Source: Microcaldota archaeon (GTDB lineage: Archaea; Micrarchaeota; Micrarchaeia; Anstonellales; Bilamarchaeaceae). From it: DNA of 11,361 nucleotides. A program made the position numbers and the translations under genes. Location: NCBI GenBank assembly GCA_013331535.1, contig DUGF01000055.1, forward strand, positions 1 through 11,361, written 5' to 3'. Below the pieces are notes generated by a model. The model worked only from the letters and a program-made list of their open reading frames with translations, was not told the DNA's origin and made no database searches. Positions 1-5,448 of this stretch are shown here, in pieces (the stretch's first letter is position 1; the number at the start of each line of letters is the position of its first letter).

Positions 1-515
1 TTCATCGCGAGAATCTCATCAGAGCCGCTTTCAAAACCGACGTAAACATCAGTAAGTCCGGCTTCTCTTAATCTATTCAGAGCCGCCCTTTTGTTCAATA
101 TGGCCCTCACACGTGCGTATGCCTTTACAGATGTGAGGTCAGGAAGATTCGCTCTCATGAATAGAAGTAGTTCGGTCAGGTATCCAGTCGAAACTGCAAG
201 CGCATCCCCGTCACCGAGAAAAACACTCCTTATTCTCCCATCCTGGCTGTGGATTCCAAGTATGCCTCTTGCAAGTTCTTTTCCTGCGAGTATGTCTCGC
301 TTCACTTCTGCGAGTGGTCGTATTGAAAATTTTTGCCTTTTGGTTCCATCAGGAGTTTTGTAAAACCCGCAGAATCTGCATTTGTTATGCGGGCATCCAC
401 GTATTATTGCAATTGGCATGCCGCGGTTTCTTTCCTGCGATGGTTGTGTAAAACTTATTCCTATATTAGAGTCGCTGGACGGATTTCGTTTGAACATCAC
501 TGCCTGTTTTGCCAT
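1..515 (-). CDS. Radical SAM protein, N-terminal part (runs off the left edge)
   Basis: Reading from the ATG at 515 gives 171 residues with no stop before the window edge, so the C-terminal part is missing. Residues 41-49 read CPHNKCRFC, a cysteine cluster for the [4Fe-4S] cluster that reduces S-adenosylmethionine. The spacing is C-x4-C-x2-C rather than the textbook C-x3-C-x2-C. I recall related spacing in uncharacterised COG1032-like proteins. Residues 101-108 (GDGDALAV) and 159-169 (VGFESGSDEIL) match the beta-strand glycine motif and the GxESGS motif of the radical SAM barrel. The substrate cannot be told. A GAGGAG string lies only one base before the ATG, too close for a normal ribosome site, so the message may be leaderless. 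The AT element centred near 541 lies about 26 nt upstream. The gene is divergent from the endonuclease IV gene. Confidence 0.85.
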   Translation of the reverse strand, partial: MAKQAVMFKRNPSSDSNIGISFTQPSQERNRGMPIAIIRGCPHNKCRFCGFYKTPDGTKRQKFSIRPLAEVKRDILAGKELARGILGIHSQDGRIRSVFLGDGDALAVSTGYLTELLLFMRANLPDLTSVKAYARVRAILNKRAALNRLREAGLTDVYVGFESGSDEILAM

Positions 516-533
516 GCTCCTCTTTTGGTCCGA

Positions 534-548
534 TACTAATTTATTCCT
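534..548. promoter_or_regulatory. Shared AT-rich core promoter element between divergent genes
   Basis: The 51 bp between the radical SAM start (515, minus) and the endonuclease IV start (567, plus) contain a single AT-rich TATA-like element, ctaatttattcc. Its centre near 541 lies 26 nt from both start codons. That is the usual archaeal TATA-to-start-site distance, so both genes could be transcribed as leaderless messages from one bidirectional element. This is inference from spacing only. Confidence 0.4.
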
Positions 549-566
549 TAAACCCTGAACAGGATT

Positions 567-1409
567 GTGTCATCAACACCAATAATTCGTTTCGGACCTG
601 CAGGTATCCCCATCCAGTGTGAAGGCGGAACACTCGAAGGGGTAAATTGCTGCGCTGAGCTTGGGCTGCGTGCAATGGAAATGGAATTCGTGCAAGGAGT
701 ACGAATGAAAGAAGAACAGGCAATAGAAGTAGGGAAAACTGCCAAAGAATTAGATATTTCGCTTTCATCCCATGCCCCTTATTTTATCAATTTCTGTTCT
801 GTTGAGGAGAAGAAGATAGGGCTCTCGAAACACAACCTGTTTGCGGCTGCCCAGGCAACGCACTGGGCTGGTGGAAGGATAACTGTATTTCACCCTGGGT
901 TTTACCAAAAACTTTCCAAAGAAGAAGCGTATAAGATTGCGAAGGGGCATCTGGTTGAGCTACATGAGAAAATTAAGGCACATGGTATAAAAGTCGTGCT
1001 CGGTGCGGAAACAGTCGGAAAACCATCTCAATTCGGGGGATTTGAAGAGGTGGTCCGGCTTTCAGAGGAGCTAGGTTTCATCGAGCCAGTTCTTGATTTC
1101 TCTCACTTACATGCAAGGCGGGACTTCAACATTCGCGATGAAAGCGAGTATGTGGAAATCTTCAAACAACTGGAGAGCCGTCTCGGAGACTACGTGCAAC
1201 ATTTTCATTCCCATTTTTCAGAGATAAACTACACTGCAAAAGGGGAGAGAAACCATCTTCCGCTTGGATCAAATAACGAACCGCCGTTTAAGCCACTTAT
1301 TAAAGTTTTATCTGAGAATGGCTACTCGGGAACAATAATCTGTGAATCCCCAAAACTGGAGTATGATGCATTGCTTATGCAAAAAGAGTACCTGATGAGG
1401 AAGAGGTAA
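567..1409 (+). CDS. nfo: Endonuclease IV-type AP endonuclease (TIM barrel)
   Basis: This 280-residue protein matches the endonuclease IV / xylose-isomerase-like TIM-barrel family in length and motifs. It starts with RFGPAGIP, typical of archaeal members. Expected metal ligands are visible: H69 (SSHAPY), H109 (FHPGFY), E148 (GAET), D177 and H180 (LDFSH), H214 or H216 (HFHSHFS) and E260 (ICES). The Asp-x-His pair of the E. coli enzyme (D229, H231) is not present in that form; E227 and H230 in GERNH occupy the region. Family members cut DNA 5' of abasic sites in base excision repair, using three metal ions. The start is GTG at 567, with no clear ribosome site but a TATA element 26 nt upstream, suggesting a leaderless message. 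The next gene begins 4 bp after the stop. A non-nuclease barrel of the same fold is the main alternative. Confidence 0.82.
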   Translation: MSSTPIIRFGPAGIPIQCEGGTLEGVNCCAELGLRAMEMEFVQGVRMKEEQAIEVGKTAKELDISLSSHAPYFINFCSVEEKKIGLSKHNLFAAAQATHWAGGRITVFHPGFYQKLSKEEAYKIAKGHLVELHEKIKAHGIKVVLGAETVGKPSQFGGFEEVVRLSEELGFIEPVLDFSHLHARRDFNIRDESEYVEIFKQLESRLGDYVQHFHSHFSEINYTAKGERNHLPLGSNNEPPFKPLIKVLSENGYSGTIICESPKLEYDALLMQKEYLMRKR

Positions 1410-1413
1410 TTCC

Positions 1414-2310
1414 ATGTTGATTGACTATCTTGAAGACGCCGCCCGTGAATTCGGCGGAATGAAAGAAAAACAAAAGGAACTTTTCGCGAAATACAAGCAG
1501 ACAATGGACCGAACAATCCGCGATGAGCTAGCGGCATTGAAAAAGAACGCGATTGTGAAAAAGCGGGAAATCTACGAGAAGATTTATGAGAATCTGGATG
1601 AGTTCCGCGTTCTAAAGAATCAATATCCTGCTTTGTTTCAGGTTTATCTTGATGACGAAAACATCGGTAAATTTGTATCGAAAAAGGCGTGGCTGTCTAG
1701 TTTTAAGGAAATGAAAATGGATGAAATCCAGAAGGCGCTTGCAGTCCTTTCCTCTAAAATGAAGCAGCTTGAAGAATCAAAATCCGAGCTTGAGAAATGG
1801 ATAGGGGCGATTGATGAAAAGGCCATTGGCGCGACATGGCCAGTGCTTAAGGGTCGCATCCAGAGCGGAATGTCAAAAGACGAAGCACTGCAAATCGTTT
1901 CTGATATTAAAAAGGAATTGAAGCGCTCGGCGTGGCTCGTGCTTGTCAATGAGCCAGTGATTCTCAACCAGATTCATCGTTTCCTTAATCGCCTGAAAAC
2001 TGCAATCAAGGAAGAAACTGCGAAAAGAGATGCGCAGGAACGTGCAAAAGGTCATGGAACTTATCAGGAATTCAAGGCAAAACAGGAGCTTGATGCTGCT
2101 GTGAAGAAACGCGTGCGCATAGAGAAGAAATGCAGGCATCTACTGATGGCAAACCCGAAGTTTTTACGTTCTTTCAAGAAAAAGGGAATGCTCTGGCGGG
2201 ACAAATCCATTGCGCAGTTCATGAACGGATTCTTGGGAAGTTTGAATACGGTTGATGTAAACCAGAATGAGTTGGCAAAGGAAGTCAGGAAGAGGATTGA
2301 GCGTGCGTAG
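1414..2310 (+). CDS. Unknown charged, mostly helical (coiled-coil-prone) protein
   Basis: This 298-residue protein is not one I recognise. It is rich in Lys, Glu, Ala and Leu with few glycines, and long stretches read as amphipathic helices (about residues 15-65, 100-150 and 195-240). The C-terminal third is strongly basic. There is no signal peptide, membrane segment or cysteine cluster apart from a single Cys, so it is probably cytoplasmic, perhaps an architectural or nucleic-acid-associated protein; that is only inference from composition. The ATG at 1414 is preceded by GAGG at 1403-1406 with 7 nt spacing, a good ribosome site lying inside the end of the endonuclease IV gene. The two are almost certainly co-transcribed. 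It ends with TAG. Confidence 0.75.
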   Translation: MLIDYLEDAAREFGGMKEKQKELFAKYKQTMDRTIRDELAALKKNAIVKKREIYEKIYENLDEFRVLKNQYPALFQVYLDDENIGKFVSKKAWLSSFKEMKMDEIQKALAVLSSKMKQLEESKSELEKWIGAIDEKAIGATWPVLKGRIQSGMSKDEALQIVSDIKKELKRSAWLVLVNEPVILNQIHRFLNRLKTAIKEETAKRDAQERAKGHGTYQEFKAKQELDAAVKKRVRIEKKCRHLLMANPKFLRSFKKKGMLWRDKSIAQFMNGFLGSLNTVDVNQNELAKEVRKRIERA

Positions 2311-2323
2311 CCTTTGGCTATTA

Positions 2324-2353
2324 GTCATTAGCTACTACTCCATTGCTAATGGC
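2324..2353. terminator. Inverted repeat between convergent genes, possible bidirectional terminator
   Basis: The arms 2324-2332 (gtcattagc) and 2345-2353 (gctaatggc) can pair over 9 positions, 7 contiguous Watson-Crick pairs plus one G-T and one G-C, around a 12-nt loop. It lies in the 56 bp between the convergent helical-protein and TPR genes. No strong T-run follows on the plus strand directly, so the terminator role is inferred from position. Confidence 0.35.
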
Positions 2354-2366
2354 CAACTCCCAACCG

Positions 2367-2873
2367 TTAAATGCTTTCTATCTTCCCCATTATCTTTTCA
2401 TGCACCTTTTTCCCGACATTCTGACCATTTCGGTAAACATGCTTGTAAAATTCAATCAGCATTTCCTTGGTTTTCTTTTTATCACGTAAGTATGCCTTTT
2501 GCATATATTCCTTGCTTGTTGGATTATCAAGAAGGATATAACATGCGGCGATGTAAAAATAGTTTTCTGCGTCCCGAACATCTACTTGTGCCGCCCGTTC
2601 AAATGAATTAATCGCAGGCTTTAATTCCAGCATTTCCATATGTGCGATTCCATCTGCCTTGAAATATTCCGCCTTTTTCTTGTTTGCCATCGCATGCTCA
2701 AAGCATTCATGGGCATAATCGTGATTGTTTAGCTTTAATGAAACCAGTCCGCGCAGATACCAGGCATAATCGTCTTCCTTATTTTTGCCTATTATCCTGT
2801 CAAGTAGTTTTGCCGCATCGCGCAAATTGCCATCTAAAATGAACTTTCTCGCGTCTCCTATTCCATCATTCAT
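2367..2873 (-). CDS. Small TPR-repeat protein
   Basis: This 168-residue protein is built almost wholly of tetratricopeptide repeats. About four helix-turn-helix units of roughly 34 residues can be laid out: 1-35, 36-69, 70-103 and 104-135, with the usual W/Y-x2-L/I-G and A-x3-F/Y-x-A pattern (for example AWYLRGLVSLKLNNHDYAHE and AINSFERAAQ). A basic helical tail follows. TPR proteins are protein-protein adaptors, and the partner cannot be read from sequence. There is no signal peptide or membrane segment. The ATG at 2873 has no good ribosome site, but a perfect palindromic TATA-type element is centred 27 nt upstream, indicating a leaderless message. It converges on the helical-protein gene and is divergent from the repeat-protein gene. 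Confidence 0.8.
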   Translation of the reverse strand: MNDGIGDARKFILDGNLRDAAKLLDRIIGKNKEDDYAWYLRGLVSLKLNNHDYAHECFEHAMANKKKAEYFKADGIAHMEMLELKPAINSFERAAQVDVRDAENYFYIAACYILLDNPTSKEYMQKAYLRDKKKTKEMLIEFYKHVYRNGQNVGKKVHEKIMGKIESI

Positions 2874-2892
2874 ACTAATCCGTTCGCAACAG

Positions 2893-2908
2893 GAATATTT
2901 AAATATTC
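2893..2908. promoter_or_regulatory. Perfect 16-bp AT palindrome, TATA element of the TPR gene
   Basis: GAATATTTAAATATTC is a perfect palindrome. Its centre (2900/2901) lies about 27 nt before the TPR start codon at 2873, the right distance for an archaeal TATA box driving a leaderless transcript. Being symmetric it could also bind a dimeric regulator. The plus-strand gene at 2952 is too far away (about 52 nt) to use it as a leaderless promoter. Confidence 0.5.
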
Positions 2909-2918
2909 TTTCGTTGTA

Positions 2919-2928
2919 AGTATATTGT
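2919..2928 (+). promoter_or_regulatory. TATA element for the repeat-protein gene
   Basis: The stretch agtatattgt is centred about 28 nt before the ATG at 2952. No ribosome binding site precedes that ATG, which fits a leaderless transcript. An in-frame TTG at 2934 would lie upstream of the expected transcription start and is therefore less likely as start codon. Confidence 0.4.
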
Positions 2929-2951
2929 AATAATTGACAATTTGTGGTTAT

Positions 2952-3368
2952 ATGACTGGTCCTGGAGAAGCGTTTAAGACAAGAGCAACCCGTACCGAAG
3001 AAGAGCGAAAGGCAGTTCTTCCCTCACAGATATATCGCGTTGACGAGGTTGCATTATATAGTTTCACTGAAACATTTTCTGCACTTTGTAAAACGCTTTA
3101 TGCTCCATTAGGTGAATTCTACAAAAATTCAGTGGCAGCTTCAAAAGGCATTGAGAAGGCTTCAAATAAGGACAGGCTTTATTCCGAATCAAATCCATCA
3201 CCCGCGCCATTTCGCGTAGCGGAATCAAATCCAAGTCCTGCACCAGCACGTTTGGCAGAATCAAATCCTTCTCCAGCACCACTTCTTTATGCCCTTGAGT
3301 TCCTTGGAATAACTCCGGTTAAGATAGCAGAATCAAAACAATCTATAGTCCCGTTCAAGAAAGTCTGA
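2952..3368 (+). CDS. Unknown protein with 12-residue Ser/Pro tail repeats
   Basis: This 138-residue protein is not recognised. The N-terminal part (about residues 1-78) is polar with a short hydrophobic-aromatic stretch (IYRVDEVALYSFTETF, then ALCKTLYAPLGEFY) that may form a small domain or helical pair. From about residue 79 the chain is five consecutive 12-residue units. Three are clear (ESNPSPAP followed by FRVA, ARLA or LLYA) and two are degenerate (LEFLGITPVKIA and ESKQSIVPFKKV). The tail is rich in Ser-Pro and Ala-Pro and likely extended. There is no obvious signal peptide. The ATG at 2952 is preferred over the in-frame TTG at 2934 because of the TATA element. Its neighbours downstream are a 51-residue protein and a parvulin, in the same orientation with 32 and 26 bp gaps. 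Confidence 0.65.
   Translation: MTGPGEAFKTRATRTEEERKAVLPSQIYRVDEVALYSFTETFSALCKTLYAPLGEFYKNSVAASKGIEKASNKDRLYSESNPSPAPFRVAESNPSPAPARLAESNPSPAPLLYALEFLGITPVKIAESKQSIVPFKKV
3186..3365 (+). repeat. Five tandem 36-bp coding units (12 residues each)
   Basis: Units lie at 3186-3221, 3222-3257, 3258-3293, 3294-3329 and 3330-3365, each exactly 36 bp. The first three share the start gaatcaaatcc and encode ESNPSPAP. The fourth has diverged but keeps the phase (a Pro at position 8 and Ala at position 12). The fifth returns to gaatcaaa and encodes the ESK start of the C-terminal unit. Synonymous differences between units (catcacccgcgcca against aagtcctgcacca) suggest the duplication is not recent and that the protein sequence has been retained. 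Confidence 0.75.
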
Positions 3369-3400
3369 TCATTTATTTACTAATTTGAGAGGTGTAATTT

Positions 3401-3556
3401 ATGACCGTTGAATTTGGCGAATATAAAGGAAACAAATTAATTATCCTGAAAAGAGATGGTGATGAGGGTAGATACCCATTCAGTTTTGGCAAGAATAAGG
3501 CAAAATTGATTGTTGAGAATTTCGATGAAATAAAGAAATTCGCAGAGGAAGAGTAA
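3401..3556 (+). CDS. Small 51-residue protein, unknown function
   Basis: A short gene reading MTVEFGEYKGNKLIILKR at the start and DEIKKFAEEE at the end. ATG at 3401 is preceded by GAGGTG at 3388-3393 with 7 nt spacing, the best ribosome site of this region, and the stop is TAA at 3554-3556. The sequence reads as two or three beta strands (FGEYKGNKLIILK, then RYPFSFG) followed by a helix, a pattern I have seen in small conserved archaeal and bacterial proteins of unknown role. It sits between the repeat protein and the parvulin and is probably co-transcribed with them. There are no cysteines, signal peptide or membrane segment. Confidence 0.72.
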   Translation: MTVEFGEYKGNKLIILKRDGDEGRYPFSFGKNKAKLIVENFDEIKKFAEEE

Positions 3557-3582
3557 ATCGCGAATCTATAGAGGATGATTTT

Positions 3583-3858
3583 ATGCAGGTAAAAGCAAGT
3601 CATATTTTGGTTTCTTCATTGAACGAGGCGAACAGTGTTCTTTCAGAATTGCATGGAGGAAAGAGTTTCGAGGAATTGGCAAAGAAATATTCCTCCTGTC
3701 CAAGCGGAAGGGATGGCGGGAATTTGGGTTTCTTTGGAAAAGGCCAGATGGTTGGAGAATTTGAAACTGCTGCGTTTTCGCTTGATATCGGACAGGTTTC
3801 AGGTCCAATAAAAACGCAGTTTGGGTATCATCTAATTAAGGTTACTGGGAAGAAATAG
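3583..3858 (+). CDS. Single-domain parvulin-type peptidyl-prolyl cis-trans isomerase
   Basis: This 91-residue protein is a complete, stand-alone parvulin domain, the same size as E. coli PpiC. Active-site positions of the family are visible: H7 (ASHILV), C39 (SSCPSG), M56 and F60 (GQMVGEF), F65 (AAFSL), F80 and H83 (FGYHLIKV). It catalyses cis-trans rotation of peptide bonds before proline, assisting folding. It lacks a signal peptide and the basic loop that gives Pin1 its phosphoserine preference, so a cytoplasmic, non-phospho-specific enzyme is expected. The ATG at 3583 has GAGGAT 5-6 nt upstream. It is the last gene of a three-gene series and ends with TAG. Stand-alone parvulins are known in archaea mainly from Thaumarchaeota. 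Confidence 0.92.
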   Translation: MQVKASHILVSSLNEANSVLSELHGGKSFEELAKKYSSCPSGRDGGNLGFFGKGQMVGEFETAAFSLDIGQVSGPIKTQFGYHLIKVTGKK

Positions 3859-3894
3859 ACGAATATTTATATATAAAAAATGGTATTTTAGAGT

Positions 3895-3916
3895 CTTTTT
3901 GACACTTTTCTTCCTT
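3895..3916 (+). terminator. T-rich stretch after the parvulin gene
   Basis: Two pyrimidine runs (cttttt and cttttcttcctt) lie 37-58 bp after the parvulin stop and upstream of the Fic promoter. Archaeal intrinsic termination relies on T-runs rather than hairpins, so this is a plausible end for the upstream series. There is no hairpin. Confidence 0.3.
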
Positions 3917-3927
3917 AAAGTGATAAA

Positions 3928-3936
3928 TTTATATAT
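3928..3936 (+). promoter_or_regulatory. TATA box of the Fic gene
   Basis: tttatatat is centred at 3932, exactly 26 nt before the ATG at 3958, and is preceded by a purine-rich BRE-like stretch (gataaa). No ribosome site precedes the ATG, so a leaderless transcript is expected. This favours ATG 3958 over the in-frame ATG at 3943. A second AT-rich box (atatttatatataaaa, about 3863-3878) lies further upstream and could be an accessory element. Confidence 0.55.
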
Positions 3937-3957
3937 GTTTATATGCATATTTATATC

Positions 3958-5289
3958 ATGCGAAAGTACATTATACTAAAAATCCTGTTGGAATTTCCAG
4001 AAGGAATAATTCCTGTAGAAATTTCAAAAAGACTAGGGATTGCACTCCCAAACATATACTTTTACTTAAAAGAATTAAGTTCTGAAAATCTAGTGTCCAA
4101 ACCGGCTGGGGGAAGATACATATTAAATAAAACCAATAAAAAAACCGAGCAGATTTTGGAGATCCAAGCAATGACTCCAGACAAGTTCCATAAATTAGTC
4201 TCTCCAAATTTCAAGTTCGTTCTAGAGAAGCTATGTAAAAAATTAAAAATTGAAAGATCCGATCTTTTAGCATCAGACATCGGAACAATCGAAAAAATCT
4301 GTGCTCCTCTCAGAGTCGTTCTTAAAATTTCAAGACGTCCTACTATCTATTCATTAAAGTTGAATGAGGCATTGGTCTCTGCTCTGTTAAATTATCATGA
4401 TTTAAAACCTGCTTTTTGTATTCTAGATTTTCAAAAAATGATTGATCAGTTGCACCTGAGAAAAGTTGAAGATGTTATTAAACCAGTAAAAAGCGAATCC
4501 GAAGTAATTAAAATGTGCGATAAATGTTATTCTGAAGGAAGCGATATTTTTGTTTCCAAAACTGGCCAGTTTATCTTGGATGAACGGATATCCGGGCTTT
4601 TGACAGCTGCGGAACGCATCAATAAGGAGTATGTCTTATTTCTGGAATCCTTAGATAAAAATATCCAGACAACCATAAAAGATCAATGGGAAAAGAGATA
4701 TATTTACAATACAAATAGTATAGAAGGAAATACTATGAGTCAAGAGGATATTAACGAATTTCTTAAAACAGGAAAGGAACCGCAGAGAGCATCTAAAAGA
4801 GAGATATTTGAAACGAATAATACACTGGAAGCTTTACAATTTCTTAAAATTAAACTCGACGAAGATATTAGCGAGGAATTGGCAAAGGAACTTCATTTTA
4901 TCGTCCAAAAAAATATAGCAGAAAGATCAGGGATTTATAAAAATTTCTATAATTATATACAACCGAATAGCCCCACAACACCCCCTCAGCATGTTGAAGA
5001 AAGGATGAAATTACTCATGGTTTGGTATAAAGAAAATAAAAACAGCTTACATCCATTCGTTCTTGCTTCGGGTTTCCATATTCAATTTGAGATAATTCAC
5101 CCATTTGCTGATGGAAACGGGAGAGTTGGAAGACTTCTTGCAAATCACATCCTTATGCAGAAAAATTATTTACCCGTTACAATTTTGGAAAAAACCAAAC
5201 AAAATTATTACAGGGCCCTAGAGAATAGGAGCTTGCCCCAGTTCCTTTTGTATACTCTAAGCAGTTTTATAGAAGAATACAAACGGTGA
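3958..5289 (+). CDS. Winged-helix / Fic-domain protein (class II, AMPylase-type)
   Basis: This 443-residue protein has three parts. Residues 1-60 look like a winged helix-turn-helix (ILKILLEFPEGIIPVEISKR followed by a recognition helix and wing). Residues 70-230 form an unassigned middle region. The C-terminal 200 residues are a Fic domain. The catalytic motif H381-PFADGNGR-VGR392 is intact, with the essential His, the Mg-binding Asp and the Asn-Gly-Arg phosphate loop. An inhibitory helix motif (S/T)xxxE(G/N) is present as T252-NSI-E256-G257, placing it in class II, where the helix precedes the Fic core. Fic enzymes usually transfer AMP to a hydroxyl side chain of a target protein. The HTH suggests DNA binding or autoregulation. 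The gene is visibly AT-richer and uses more ATA and AAT codons than its neighbours, suggesting transfer. It is transcribed alone and faces guaAB. Confidence 0.88.
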   Translation: MRKYIILKILLEFPEGIIPVEISKRLGIALPNIYFYLKELSSENLVSKPAGGRYILNKTNKKTEQILEIQAMTPDKFHKLVSPNFKFVLEKLCKKLKIERSDLLASDIGTIEKICAPLRVVLKISRRPTIYSLKLNEALVSALLNYHDLKPAFCILDFQKMIDQLHLRKVEDVIKPVKSESEVIKMCDKCYSEGSDIFVSKTGQFILDERISGLLTAAERINKEYVLFLESLDKNIQTTIKDQWEKRYIYNTNSIEGNTMSQEDINEFLKTGKEPQRASKREIFETNNTLEALQFLKIKLDEDISEELAKELHFIVQKNIAERSGIYKNFYNYIQPNSPTTPPQHVEERMKLLMVWYKENKNSLHPFVLASGFHIQFEIIHPFADGNGRVGRLLANHILMQKNYLPVTILEKTKQNYYRALENRSLPQFLLYTLSSFIEEYKR

Positions 5290-5292
5290 TAA

Positions 5293-5448
5293 TTCATTCC
5301 ATCGACTTGAGCGAAGCGAAAGGAGAGTTATGAACCGCAGTTCATTCCATCTCAATGAGCTTGCGAGTTGAGAGTATGAACCGCAGTTCATTCCATCTCA
5401 ATGAGCTTGCGAGTTGAGAGTATGAACCGCAGTTCATTCCATCTCAAT
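5293..5448. repeat. 46-bp tandem repeat copying the 3' end of guaAB
   Basis: Units start at 5341, 5387 and 5433, a strict 46-bp period. The units 5341-5386 and 5387-5432 are identical, and the third is only its first 16 bp (5433-5448), which are the last codons and stop of guaAB on the minus strand. A diverged 48-bp version at 5293-5340 keeps both flanks (ttcattccat and atgaaccgcag) but has a different middle. Each unit boundary carries a perfect 6-bp hairpin with a 4-nt loop (atgaac-cgca-gttcat), and each full unit has a second arm pair (tctcaa / ttgaga). The array fills the space between the convergent Fic and guaAB genes and may act in termination. There are no unique spacers, so it is not a CRISPR array. 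Confidence 0.9.

Noticed and set aside
91-539. Plus-strand ORFs at the left edge
   Set aside because: They are shadows of the minus-strand radical SAM gene, which has clear family motifs.
3943-3957. Upstream ATG at 3943 as start of the Fic gene
   Set aside because: It lies only about 11 nt from the TATA centre, before the expected transcription start; ATG 3958 is at the right distance.
5293-5448. CRISPR-like array
   Set aside because: The repeats are directly abutting with no unique spacers, and the last copy is the coding end of guaAB; it is a plain tandem repeat.
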